Shown here piece after piece: positions 10,999 through 22,490 of a stretch of 64,000 nt of DNA. A model generated the notes under the pieces. It saw only the letters and a program-made list of their open reading frames with translations. It was not told where the DNA came from and did no database searches. The translations under genes and the position numbers were made by a program. Each line of letters begins with the position of its first letter. The first letter of the stretch is position 1. Source of the DNA: Cycas panzhihuaensis (Eukaryota; Cycadophyta); NCBI GenBank assembly GCA_023213395.1, contig CM041465.1:198407741-198471740 (forward strand), read 5' to 3'.

Positions 10999-13917
10999 AT
11001 GCTAGAGATCACAACTATGGAACTTTCTAAAGAGGAACACAACCATTATAAGTTAGAAGAAAAGATTGAATTCAATGACACTACTCACATAGGTGAGGGT
11101 TACTTTAATAAGGAAGATGAAGATAATGACAATAGACACTTTCATCTTAACTTCCTTCCTAAGGTGGAAATTGAGAAATTTAATTGCATGGATGTGCACG
11201 CCTATGTTACCCAAATGGAACAATACTTTTCTCATCACCAAGTTCAAATTGATAAGAAGATCCCTCTTATCTCTCTACACATAGAAACTAAAATCTAATA
11301 ATGGTGCCAATGGGTTATGAAAATAATTGGCAGGCTTAGTTATTAATGGGAGGGTCTTGTCAAGTACCTTATAGCTCAATATGATATCACTTTGGATCAC
11401 AACCACTTCAACCAGGTAGCTAAAGTTAGATAGGATAGTACTGTTTCAATTTACATGATATAATACTAATGTCTCTCTACAAAGGTTGATGGTCTCTATT
11501 AGGACAGATTACCTGAGTTGTACATTGGTGCATTATGAGATGACATCAGACATGAGTTATGACTCTTAAAACCTAATAACATCTTTATAGATATCAATTT
11601 GACTTGACATATCAAAGTTAAAACTAAGGCATCCTAACCATTTCCATGAGCATTCCTAGAAAAGCGACCATAATCTCAGGTTCTTTATGTATGAAAAGTA
11701 AATTCCCAAGAGATGGATGAAAAGTGGTTGGAAAAGTTATGTTTTCATTATAATCAAAAGTGGAACAAAGAACATAGGTTCTCTAAATGATGCTTATTCA
11801 TCATTAAGGATATTTAGAATGACGAACCAATAAAAGAAGTCCCTTTAGAGCCAGAAAATAATGATTGTGATCCACCTGAGGAGGAAGATGAAGATACTGC
11901 TACTATATCTGTGTATACCCTTGTTGGAATTATAACCCCATAAATACTCAAACTTTTTAGGTATATCAAGGAAAGGAAAGTTATCATCCTTAAAGATTTT
12001 AGGAGCACCCAAAATGTTTTTAATCGAAAACTTGCTGAAAAACTCAACTAGTTTCCATATCCTGTAAATAATTTTTAGGTTATTACTTGTCGAGAAAATA
12101 CCACAATATCAAGTTACAAATGGGTGACTATCACCACTCCACTTCCATATATGTTATTCTTATTAGGGGAGTTAATGTTATACTGAGGGTACAATGGCTC
12201 AAACCATTAAGGACTATTTAACAAAATATGTAAGAGATCTTTATCTAATTTACTTATGAAGGAATTGATTATTAATTAAATGGGATCATTCCTCCCCCAA
12301 CCTAAATCATCAATTCACACTATGTAGGGAGGCTCATTGAAAAGGTTGACACAGGGATCATTACTAAGTGTTATACTCTAGAAGGTTGGGAACTTCCAAT
12401 AGAGGGGGATATTCTCCAAGATGATATCATCCCAAATGACTTAAAATTGGTGCTTCATCATTAGAACTAGGTATTTTAGGATATTCCTCAAGGTCTCCCC
12501 CCAACATATGACCAAGATCATGACATTGGCCTAGTAGCTAGAAGTAATCCTCCTTATATTCAACTATATCAGTATCCCTACTAGCAAAAGAATAAAATTA
12601 AACAACTAGTTTAAGAACTCCTTAATGCTGGTACTATTAGGAAAAGTAAAAGTACATTTCTTACCCCAATGATTTTAGTAAGAAAAAAGGATGGCTCATA
12701 TTACATGTCCATAGACTACCATGATCTTAATAAGATAATCATCAAGGATAAATTTCTTATATCAGTCATTAACGAACTCTTAGATGAGATCCATTGAGCA
12801 ACATTCTTCACATCATTAGACTTGTAGTCATGATACCATTAAATTAGGATAAAGGTAGAGGATGTTCATAAGATGAAATTTTTTATATTTAAAGGGCATT
12901 ATGAATTTTTAGTCATATCATTTAACCTGACTAATACCCCATCCACCTTTCAAGGACTCATGAATAAACTTTTTTAGCCTTACTTAAGAAAGTTTATCTT
13001 AGTAGTTTTTTATGACAAACTGATCTTTAGTTACACTTAGGAAGACCATCTTCAACATGTTTATAAGGCATTGTAGGTGCTTGCAAATAACTAGCTTTAT
13101 GTAAAAAATCAAAGAGTTAATTCAACCAAATAGAAATAGAATATTTAGACCATATTATCTCCCAAGAAGGAGTCAAGGTGAATCACAAGAAAATTGCAGT
13201 TATTACAAACTAGCCTAAACCGAAAAACATTAAGGGCCTTCATGGATTCTTAAGAATCATAGTGTATTATTGAAAGTTTGTTTAGGGTTATGCAAGGATT
13301 GCATCCCCATTAATCAATCTATTAAAAAAGGATTTGAACACTTAAAGGTGGCTTTAACTACCACTCCAAACCTTACAATACCAAACTTTACAAAGACCTT
13401 AATCATTGAATCCAATGCATCAGGGTAAGGCATTCGAGTATTCTTAATGCAAGATGGGAAACCTCTAGCCTTTGAAAGTCATCAACTTACAACTAGGGAC
13501 AAGTCAAATCAACCTATGAGAAGGAGACATTATTAATTCTCTAATCAATTAGAAAATAATAATATTTACTAGGGACATATTTCTTGATTAAAATTGACCA
13601 TGATAGCTTAAAATATTTCCTAGCTCAAAGGACAACATCTAAGAAACAATAAAAATTGGTCACTAAAATGAAAGTCTTTTACTTTGAAATCATATATAGG
13701 AAAGGCAAGGATAATATAGTGGTTAATGCTTTGTCTTGCAAGGAAGAAGGTTCTGCAGTAAATTCCATCAGTAAGGTTAGTCCATCTTGTATAGCAATTG
13801 CTAAGCAAGAATAGGATTAGGACCCCTTTATAAAATACATCATTCAAGACCTTCGAGTTAGGGTAGGGCACTCAACCCACTACACATAGTCCACAAATAT
13901 TCTATGGTATAAGAATA

Positions 13918-13954
<37 letters not shown>

Positions 13955-15228
13955 CTCACTCTAGCCTCAAGGAACAAATTTTGCATGATACGCAAGCCTC
14001 CCCTAACAATAGGTCACTCAGGTTTCCTACAAACATACTACCACTTAAAATAATCTTTCTTTTGGAAGGGCCAAAAAGGAGATGTAAAGTGCTATGTTTC
14101 TTCATGTGAAATTTGTTAATGACATAAGACAAAAATAGTCAAGCCCTCAAGACTTTTGCAATCCCTTCCCATACTGAATCAACAATGCAAAGAAATTTCC
14201 ATGGACTTCATAGTGGGTCTACCCAAGTCTAAAGGAAAAGATGCTACACTCATGGTTGTTGATAAGATAATTAAATATGATCATTTCTATAGCATCTAAG
14301 ATATATATAAGGTAAATCAATTTGCTGAGATCTTTTAAAGGGATATATGTAGGTTACATGGCATGCCCAAACATATAGCTAGTGATTGGGACCCCAAGTT
14401 CATTAACAACTTTTGGATGGAACTCTTCCATCTACTTGGTACCAAGCTAATAATGAGTTCATCCTACCATCCAGAAATAAATGGTTAAACTAAGATGATC
14501 AATAAGTTCCTTAAAAGATACCTTTATTGTTATGCTTTAGACAAGTAAGGCCAATGGCATCATTAGATTCCCTTAGTAGAATGGTGGTATAATGCAACAT
14601 ATCATGCATTAGTAGGAATAACTTCATTCTAAGTATTATATGGTTATGAACCACCTACACTTAATAATTATGCCATAATCAGTTCTAAAGTTTAAGCAGT
14701 CGAGGACCCCCTCCACCAAATAATAGAAATTCTCAAGCTACTTAAGAAAAATCTAAACCTTACATAAAATCAAATAAAATAATAGGCAAATAAAGGGCGA
14801 GGTGAATAATTACTTCAACTAGGTAATTAGGTATATTTATAATTGCAACTATACAAGTAAACATCTCTCGAACAAGATGGGAAGCATGAATTAGAACATC
14901 GATTTTACGGACCTTACAAAATTCTTAAAAAGATTATTGAAATTGCATATGCATTAGACTTACCACCACTACCAAGGATCCACAATGTCTTTCATGTTTT
15001 ATGTCTCAAGAGGTTAATTTGGTAGCAAGTATAAGTTTAAACAAAATTACTTAAATAAGGATGGGCAACTTCAACTCATTCTATAATGTATCATCAATAA
15101 AAGAATTTAGCATCTACAATCTAAACAAATGATTGAGTATCACATCAAATGAAAATAACTTCCAAAATAAGATGTAACCTGGGAGAATGAGAAATTTTTC
15201 CGTGAGGATCCTAAGATCAATAAGCTTT
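10999..15228 (+). pseudogene. gypsy gag-pol remnant (chromovirus-like)
   Basis: Gag starts near 10999; its longest frame ends at 11298 and contains the family-type stretch PKVEIEKFN..DVHAYVTQMEQYF. A zinc knuckle near 11730-11800 (CFHYN...KEHR...C) has lost a Cys. Protease near 11985-12047 reads DFRST where aspartic proteases have D-S/T-G-S/A-T. RT spans about 12640-13060, with ILVRKKDG, IDYHDLNK and NTPSTFQG; its active site near 13009-13030 reads FYDKLIF instead of FYDDILI. The integrase zinc-binding region is near 14010-14120 (HSGFLQTYYHL...CYVSSCEIC), and the core starts near 14190 (MDFIVGLPKSKGKDA). The tail, 15120-15228, reads YHIK..LPK.DVTWENE, as in chromodomain tails, with stops at two positions. 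Not functional. Confidence 0.9.
13920..13952. repeat. (TA)n microsatellite inside gypsy pol
   Basis: A pure TA run in the RNase H-integrase linker. The matching place in copy 2, near 47560, has only a few TA units, so the run grew after the duplication or shrank in copy 2. Confidence 0.95.
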
Positions 15229-15245
15229 GAGGGTAAATCTTTTTT

Positions 15246-15262
15246 AAGAGGAGGGGTGGGGA
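15246..15262 (+). other. gypsy polypurine tract
   Basis: A purine-rich run (aagaggaggggtgggg) immediately before the 3' LTR, after the pol stop at 15226-15228. Confidence 0.8.
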
Positions 15263-15264
15263 CT

Positions 15265-15624
15265 TATTAGGGATCCAACTCCTAACTCACCTTCTCTTAT
15301 TTCTTCTACTTCTTCTTATCTTTTCTTATATCTTCTATTTCTTCCACTTCTTTTTTCTTAATATCCCATTCACATAATAAGAGGTTATGTAGTGCCCATA
15401 GAGCCCTATATATATTCATATAATATCCCACATGTATATGTAGGAAGTTGTGTAGTGGCCATAGATCCATATATATATTTATATAATCCTTAGAGTGAAT
15501 TATCTTGAATATCATTGCTATTATATATAATTAGGAGGTTACCCCCTTGAAGAATATTGTAGTACATATACCTTGTTTAGTGTTATTGGTGTACTATTAT
15601 CATTAAAGGAGTGGTATCCTACTA
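15265..15624 (+). repeat. gypsy 3' LTR (360 bp)
   Basis: Matches the 5' LTR but carries an internal tandem duplication of about 60 bp (blocks beginning aatatccca at about 15359 and 15421), which makes it 56 bp longer. The 3' LTR of copy 2 has the same two blocks. AATTA follows directly. Confidence 0.87.
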
Positions 15625-16546
15625 AATTAATGCAACACTTTAACTATCTTTTATAAAGTATACTTAAGTCTTCTTGGTCTAATAATCTATAAATACTAAA
15701 GTATAACAAACTTAAGATATTAGGAGATTTGATTATTTCCCCATCATACTGGTGTGTATAATTTCTAATATCTTCTTATTTATCTAAGATTTCTCTTAAG
15801 CAAAAGGATATCTGTGATGTTTACCATACATACACCCTTCACATATACCTCTTAAACATAAGACCTATGGCAAACTTTCCATTATCTTTATTATGTTTAT
15901 AAGTGTCATGTTTTGATAATTTAGGTATCCTAGTCATTCATTCCATAATCATGTTATATCATTTCCATTGGCAACAAAAGCATAGGCTTAATTCTAACTT
16001 TAAAGTTTCTTAAACACCAAAAAGTCATCATTTAGATTTCTAGAAATAATAACTAAAGGGCCTTTCTTAGGATATTTAATCAATTAATTATCCTTATAGA
16101 GATGATTTTTTTATTTTATTTGTAAATTTAATGGAAAAAAGAAGATTATTCCTCATGTATGGTGCATAATATACTCAACTAAATTTCCCCATTGCAAGGC
16201 TAGCTATTTTGAATCCATCAATATGCACCATGCTAGAATCCTTAAGTATGATTTTAACATCACTAAAATTACAATCCATCATAGTAAACGACTCTCAATA
16301 GAAAGACGTATGCCTTTGTGTACCTAGGTCAAGTATCTAATAATCCTTTTACTCTAAAAATTGAGAAGATGAGATTAATACTTTAGTATAGTATGTTGTA
16401 ATATTCTTTAATTTTTTGTTTTGTTTTTCCTCTTGCATATCCTTTCTTCTAAACTGATAGTTTTTCACCTTATGGCCTTCTCTCTTCTAATAGTGATACT
16501 TTCCAATGTACTTCTTCCACTTCTTCTCTTAATTTTGCTTAAACTT

Positions 16547-17237
16547 TCATTCACTTTTCTCTACCTTCTCATCGCATTTCCTCTGCATCTTTATAATTCT
16601 GCCATAATTTAACTCTAGATTCATAAGAATGCTATAGTATTTTAATTTAAAACTTTTATCTAGCATGAGATTCTTTAGCTCATCAAAGGCCATTCCTTCC
16701 ATCATATCATGCTTTGTATAAGCTATGTAAAATATACGAAACAAGGTTAGTAGTCTTAATATAATGATCGTAAATAGTAACTTATTATCAACTAACTTCT
16801 TTTTTATCTCTTTGAGCTTATTCTTTAAATCCATTATCTTGTTCAGATAAGCACTAATATTACATTAATCTTTAATAGTTACATTTAGCACCTCCATAAA
16901 CAAAACAACTTTATGTTTTATTCACATATTCTTCTATAATTTCATTAATATTTTATTTAGTATATTTAGGTTATGGATAAGAGCTCTGTGATCCAAAGCT
17001 AACAATAATTTTAATAAGCCAATATCCATACACTCTTTTTTTTTAGGGTGATCTCTCTTTCTTATCTAAAGATATTATGGTCAATTCATTTTTTATGATT
17101 TTCCATAATAAGTTCACCATTAAAGTGATTCCCATACTTTCTTTCCATTTGTTAAATTTGTTTCCATTAAAAGTCACTTGCAAAAAATTCTCCAAGGTTG
17201 TAACCTTATTAAATGATTGAGAATAATCTTTTTTCAA
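16547..17237 (-). pseudogene. copia gag fragment
   Basis: Two minus-strand frames (17237-17043 and 16834-16547) hold recognisable gag pieces separated by stops. The order is N-terminal FNGNKFNKWKE, then a helical segment, then basic sequence, with the zinc-knuckle remnant beyond. Gag would form the particle shell around element RNA. It is shared with 50140-50840 in copy 2, where it is equally broken. Confidence 0.7.
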
Positions 17238-19091
17238 TGTTCTCTAATATAAAGAGCCTCCTATCCTTATATCAGAGTCTTTTCTTCCATAATTATCTAA
17301 TCAAAATGTTTTCTAAACATCCTAATCACCGATTTAAGGTAGCCCCCATACTTCAAATGGATCCTCCATGCTTTGCACTACTATATTTATTTTTTTATAA
17401 CCTCTACATTTACTAATGTGGCTTAAGAGGGCTTGCACAGGCTCCTAGAAGTTTTACACACCAATAACAATTGCTTCTTGCTTTTTCAATGTTCCACACA
17501 ATCCTTTTTTAATGTTTCCACTGTGTCTAATGCATTACACTTCACTTATAAAGATTTTTCAATCAGCACATACCCTTATGTATGTTACACAACCATTAAC
17601 AAGTTCAAAATAGCTTCGAATTTGGCTTTGTATGATGTTACTTTGTTTCATGGCTTTCAATGGCTTAAGAAAAGATTCTTATGTGCCTCAAAATGACTTA
17701 ACATGGATTTAATGGTGGCCTACACAATAACTCTAGTTTACAAAATCTTCTTAATAGACTTTAAACTAAGTTTTTTGGCTTATATACCTTGCATAGCCTT
17801 TAAACACTTCAAATGCTTTTAAACATTTTAAACAACCTTAAACAAGTCCAAGAATTAACGAAATGAAACATAGGATATGCACCAGCAACCCCATAACTAT
17901 ATGTATTATCCTTAAACTCTGATGTTTGTTTGGATTTCTGTTAATGCTGCTCACGTAACTCACATTTGATTCCAATGCACCCTAAACTCCAAACAATCCA
18001 AAAGATCTTAATTTATATGGTTTGAATGTCTTCGCATGACCATCATATATAAGTTATTACCTTTTATAATCATGCTCTTTAGTAAATCATGTTTTCCTTT
18101 AAAATTTTAATTTATCATTAGGTTTGTAAATGTCACACCACTTCACCGAGCCCTGCCACCTTGTGTAGTTATTGTTTTGTTTAAGAAATTTTTATATTTG
18201 ACCTTCGATAGTTAAATTTGAAGATATGACCTTTCTATAGAGGTTGTTGCTTTGTTAAAAAGAAAACAAAAAGTTTATTTTTCAATCAAAATAGTTGATA
18301 ACTTTCATATGTTATACTACTGTCATTAGAAACTTGTAGGAGCCTATGGAGAATTAACACTATTAAATGCAATGGAAGCTACATATTTTCATAGCAAGAA
18401 AAAGATAGATGTTTTGTTGGACTCACAATGGATCCCAGTAATTTAATTTAAATGAAAAATAAATAATTCTTATGCCTAATCACCTCCATGAACTCCAAAA
18501 TGAAGCATGACATTACTAGAGTTGTCCAATCACTATTAGAGATGTCTAACATACTTTTAATTTATTATATCATGTAAATATGAGACTAAACATTGTCCAT
18601 CAAATGTTTTGCAACTCCAAACACACATAGTTAGTCCTCAATTGCCATTACATTCTCTAAATGGGTCCCTGACTATTAAAAATAGTGTTCATTCATGGTT
18701 GGATCCTTTAAAATGATCCCAAGCACTTTAGATGAAGCCCAATGCATCTATCCTCCATTTAACATATGGAAATAAGGCTAGCATTCTTTAAATAATGCCC
18801 AATAGCCATTGGAGTTAGCTAATCATGCATATACTCTACCTAGTAAGTAGAAACATTGCCCAACCTTACTTAATTGGTACATATAGCCTCCCCATAGTGG
18901 TAGAAATCACCACATGATGGAAAGCGTGTTGTTGAATGGATAATTTCCTATGTTATTAGTATACACCATTATTTAATCACTTAGAAATTGAAAAGGATTG
19001 TAATCACATTAACAATACCTTCTTTTACATTAGCAAATGACCTTTTGGTTTGTTCTAGGTCTACATTAACTTTGCTTCAACTATGTACTCA

Positions 19092-19110
19092 GAACTTGAC
19101 TATGATACCA
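19092..19110 (-). other. primer-binding site of minus-strand copia remnant
   Basis: Reverse complement TGGTATCATAGTCAAGTTC. The copy 2 equivalent, 52696-52714, reads TGGTATCAGAGTCAGGTTC, which fits the initiator-Met tRNA 3' end better and shows the ancestral site. Confidence 0.75.
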
Positions 19111-20113
19111 TGTGAGAAAACATGCATACAAATATAGATATGATCTTAACCATACATAGCAAGCAGAGGACAAGATATATAGGTTTTAACCATCCCTCAG
19201 CCATATTGGAAATTCTACTAATACTTTTAATTTAAGCCCATTTCAACACATGTTTGTCTTCTAACTTATTAGGTTCACCTAACCTTATAATATTTTGTTT
19301 CAATTGACTGTCATTGGATTATGTTAAATTTGATATTCTTGGTTGGTTGATTTTGATTGGATAATTTTGAATTAAATAGGGCTATATGTTTGTAAGTCCA
19401 AAAAAACTATGACACTAATGACTATGACACTTTGTTATGTCTTGTGACCTTTTGCCATGTGTGACTCTTTGTTGTGTATGAATGAATCTTCAACATATAT
19501 ATATAACACTCTCTGTGTTTGCTAACATATTATTGAAGCATAATAATTTTTCAAACATAAGGAGGAAAAGGATATAGAGCAATCTTATTGATATGTTTTA
19601 TGCTTATTTATAGATTTATCAAAATCCATATCATTCATTTTAGTATAATGTTGTAGTGTTTCAATGTTGATGTTTCCCTTCAATGGTAGTTTTTTTTCCT
19701 TCTATAATCATTACATATTGAATAACCTGAAGTATATATTACTCAATAGTTTTTTACTACTAAAATATAATTTAAACTTTTATGAACAAGAACTAAATTA
19801 ATACTCTAGTACTCAAGAACTTTTAAGCCCACACCTCATACCTTTTCCCTACTTTCCTGCATAAAGGTTGTTTTACATATTTGATGTAGTCAGCTTTACT
19901 AGAGAATGTAATTGCTTAAGAAACTTGATATCTTATTACATTGATGAATGGATTTTTTGTCTCTTTTTATTATAAGCTCAATGTGATAGTTCTTGTACTG
20001 ATACGCTCATACTTGGAGCCATAAATCTAATGTTTGTCTCAAGTATAGGCATATATGTAGAAGTCATTATATTAAGCATATCATGACATGAAGTAATGGA
20101 TTCAATGTCTCTC

Positions 20114-20115
<2 letters not shown>
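19111..20115. other. LTR remnant and upstream region of SWEET copy 1, no gene
   Basis: It begins as the 5' LTR of the minus-strand copia remnant (TGTGAGAAAAC at 19111) and grades into AT-rich sequence. No coding frame recognised. Shared with about 52715-53720. Confidence 0.55.
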
Positions 20116-20155
<40 letters not shown>

Positions 20156-20193
20156 GTGTGTGTGTGTGTGTATGTATGTACATACATACATAC

Positions 20194-20227
<34 letters not shown>

Positions 20228-20280
20228 TCACACACACACATATAGTGTGTGTGTGTGTGTGCACACGCGCGCGCGCTATA
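20116..20280. repeat. composite microsatellite: (TA)n(TG)n(TATG)n(TACA)n(CA)n(GT)n(CG)n
   Basis: About 165 bp of almost pure alternating pyrimidine-purine: TA 20116-20153, TG to 20170, TATG/CATA to 20195, TA, then CA 20204-20240, TATA, GT 20245-20260, and CACACGCGCGCGCGC to 20276. TG and CA arms face each other, so hairpins are possible. The equivalent place in copy 2 (53719-53752) has only a short TA stretch and TGGTGGGTGC. It ends about 716 bp before the SWEET start codon. Confidence 0.97.
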
Positions 20281-20995
20281 TTGGAGATAAACACATGTCC
20301 TTTTTAAATTTAAAGAGAGTAGCTTAGATAGAGACATTCCAATAAGTAAATGCCTATTTTCAAGACATTTTGAAAACATAACATATATGTAGACTACACA
20401 ATAATATTTCTATTTAATGATGCAAAATTTCATGTATTCCATTATAATATATGTTCGCCCTTGCCAACTTTTCTATGGATATTTGGCATATCCGTGATGC
20501 CCTAATTCATGGAATTAATCATTATTTGATATAATTGTGACTGCCATGAAAAGATTCCTGCCCTTTGCGTTGCTCACTCGCTTTTGCAAGTTATTTAATT
20601 ATATATATATATATTTATTTATTAGGGCGAGAAAATTTTTAAAGTATATATAACATATACATATGGAGAAAATTGACTTTAATATTTTATGTGCTAGAGG
20701 GATCCCACTTTCGGATTTCTATTGTGGTAATCCCCACTTTAATTGAAAGCAATCACGAAGGCACAGAACGAGTGACCAATCAAATGGGGGCATTTGGAGC
20801 TCTCGGAAAATTCGTCACCCTGCAGATGTACTTTTCTCTACGTATTGAAATCTTTTACGTGGTGCAAATCCAATGGTCACTCGACTGTATTTTAGAGCAC
20901 TGAAATTTCCATTCAGAAACAATCACAACCGAGGTTCTGAAAATATCTTCAATTTCGGGCGTTGGACTCGAGCGGCACATCCTACAATTTGTTTG
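20281..20995 (+). promoter_or_regulatory. 5' flank and likely promoter/leader of SWEET copy 1
   Basis: No convincing coding sequence. The region is clearly better conserved with copy 2 (53753-54471) than the transposon flanks are, and it is richer in G+C close to the gene. TATA-like AT runs occur at 20600-20660, but I cannot place a transcription start. One 76-codon frame (20673-20903) lacks an ATG at its start and is not called. Confidence 0.45.
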
Positions 20996-22490
20996 ATGGC
21001 GAATTTTAGCTTCATTCTTGGAGTTACCGGTAAGATAATACCCCTTCCTTGAACATGCAATTTATAAGCTTCAGTAATTATTCCGTTGAACCGTCGCAGT
21101 TTATCAAATTTGTCGTCGGGCCATTAAAATGATTCGTACTATAAATATATATCGTCTGATTCTGTTCCAGGAAACGTGCTATCGCTCTTGGTTTTCTTCT
21201 CGCCAATGTAAGTTCACGTACTAATTGCGATGAATTAGCGCTCTGAAATCATTGTGCCTGTGGTTTGGGATATTCTATTTAGATTTGTAACGCGTTGTGT
21301 TGAAGATTTCCGTTGACAGGAAAACATTCTGGCGGATAGTGAAAAACAAATCGACGGAGAATTTCAAAGGGTTACCTTACGTCTGCACGCTGCTAAGCAC
21401 TTCCCTTTGGACATATTATGGATTGCTCAAGCCCGGTGGGTTGCTGATAGTTACGGTTAATGGGGCAGGTGCTGCAATGGAGGCGATCTTCGTGACTCTG
21501 TATCTTATATATGCTCCCAGAGAACGCAAGGCAAGTAATAGTTGATAGGATTAAATCAACTAAATAATTATTTTCATTGCATATAGACGGTCCCTTGTAT
21601 CAAGCCATTGCGTTTGCATGTATTCAATTCTGCGTATTAAAGAAAGTTAGTTAGAATTAAAATATAAATTGTGAGGAGTTCTTATTTGTATTGCAGGTGA
21701 AAACCGCTCGCTTAGTGCTGCTTCTGAATGTAACATTTTTTGGGGGTGTGTTTTTGGTCACATTTCTGGCATTTCATCATAAGCTGCGGATAAATGCAGT
21801 GGGTGCCCTATGCTGTGGGTTCACCTTAGGAATGTATGCATCCCCCATGTCCGCCATGGTAGGTTTACGTTGCCGATTTATCTCAAATAATCATTTAATA
21901 ATATATGGGAATCATGTGTCGATCAAATAGAGTTATAATTTAAACTTAATTACATTCAACGTCCATTTATACGTAAATACGTATTGATTTCTTATATATT
22001 CTTGAATATGGCGAATGAAAGAGAACCGTCATCCTAACAAAGAGCGTGGAGTTCATGCCATTTTTTCTGTCATTTTTCCTGTTTTTGAATGGAGGAGTTT
22101 GGACAGCATATGCAGTATTTGTCCGGGACATGTACATTGGGGTTAGTAATATACCGCTTATTTTTTTTCTGATTTAGGATTGTGCAATCTAGAAATTGTT
22201 TCATATGCATGTTCTTTAAAAACTCGATTGAAGTATGAACCGAGTGCTGTTGGGAATAAAAATTCCTGCAGATCCCAAATGGAATCGGGTTCGTGCTGGG
22301 AGCTGCACAGCTAATTCTGTACGTGAAGTATTATAAAAAGAGAGAGCCCAAGAGTGCAGAAGAGGAAGCAGACGATCAGAAGAAAGCAGGCTCCGTGGAC
22401 GTGGAGATGGCAGCTCCTGAAGAAATTGGCAACAAGAAGTCCATCAATAATGGCCTGCAAAACGGATGGAAACATTCAGTGGCAAAATAG
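20996..22490 (+). CDS. SWEET: SWEET sugar transporter, clade IV (SWEET16/17)-like, six exons, intact
   Basis: Exons: 20996-21029, 21171-21207, 21320-21530, 21697-21858, 22022-22141, 22272-22490 (34, 37, 211, 162, 120, 219 nt). They join in frame to 260 aa, a normal length for plant SWEETs, and 37- and 120-nt exons are common in the family. Two MtN3 triple-helix repeats lie at about residues 5-90 and 97-210, with seven membrane segments. Visible motifs are [12 protein letters not shown] (26-37), [20 protein letters not shown] (53-72), YASPMSAM (141-148), [19 protein letters not shown] (155-173) and IPNGIGF (189-195). N71, W175 and N191 match the sugar-pocket residues known from Arabidopsis SWEET1. 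The hydrophilic tail (about 212-260) is acidic, then basic. SWEETs move sugars down gradients; clade IV members act on the vacuolar membrane with fructose, glucose or sucrose. LKPGG and the APRERK linker favour clade IV; the substrate is inferred. Intron 3 is GC-AG, the others GT-AG. The start is the only ATG giving the conserved FILGVTGN N-terminus. Confidence 0.94.
21531..21696 (+). other. SWEET intron 3 with non-canonical GC-AG borders
   Basis: The donor reads AAG|GCAAGT and the acceptor TTGCAG|GTG. Using GC keeps phase 0 and gives ERK-VKTAR, which matches the family. The nearby GT (GCAA|GTAATA) would shift the frame. AG|GCAAGT is the known strong consensus for GC donors. The same donor is kept at 55007 in copy 2. 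Confidence 0.88.

Larger units (their letters stand above)
9629..15624 (+). mobile_element. Ty3/gypsy LTR retrotransposon, chromovirus-like, near full length, decayed
   Basis: It has a 5' LTR (9629-9932), gag, protease, RT, RNase H, integrase, a chromodomain-like C-terminus, a polypurine tract (15246-15262) and a 3' LTR (15265-15624), with 5-bp AATTA duplications outside both LTRs. The order protease-RT-RNase H-integrase is that of Ty3/gypsy. The same element sits at the same site with near-identical flanks at 43296-49234, so it inserted before the segmental duplication. Confidence 0.93.
15630..19110 (-). mobile_element. copia-like element remnant, minus strand: gag, leader and PBS
   Basis: The minus-strand frame 17237-17043 contains FNGNKFNKWKESMGITLM, typical of copia gag. 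The frame 16834-16547 continues with helical gag sequence (MMEGMAFDELKNLML). Further down, near 16530-16470, comes a decayed zinc knuckle (...KREGHKVKN..) with both outer Cys codons mutated. At 19092-19110 the reverse complement reads TGGTATCATAGTCAAG, an initiator-Met primer-binding site, so the 5' LTR starts at about 19111 and extends right; its far end is not resolved. Protease-like sequence may remain at 15780-16400, but no integrase or RT follows, so the element is truncated on its 3' (left) side. Confidence 0.75.

Noticed and set aside
16421-16612. Leu/Phe-rich plus-strand frame conserved in copy 2 (50020-50211) as a membrane peptide
   Set aside because: It is antisense to the minus-strand copia gag zinc-knuckle region; its hydrophobic look comes from reading Lys/Glu codons backwards.
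20067-20379. Minus-strand frames rich in His, Thr, Cys and Val
   Set aside because: They are translations of the microsatellite and have no counterpart in copy 2.
20673-20903. 76-codon frame upstream of SWEET, also open in copy 2 (54155-54382), as an upstream ORF or small gene
   Set aside because: It begins at TTG, not ATG; the only nearby ATG (20663) is in another frame. The two copies differ by a block change within it, and it resembles no protein. More likely conserved leader or promoter DNA.
21531-21545. Exon 3 continuing through GCAAGTAATAGT to a stop, giving a 3-TM protein
   Set aside because: The GC donor gives a perfect in-frame join to a conserved exon 4, so the read-through is intron sequence. 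It would only matter if the intron were retained.
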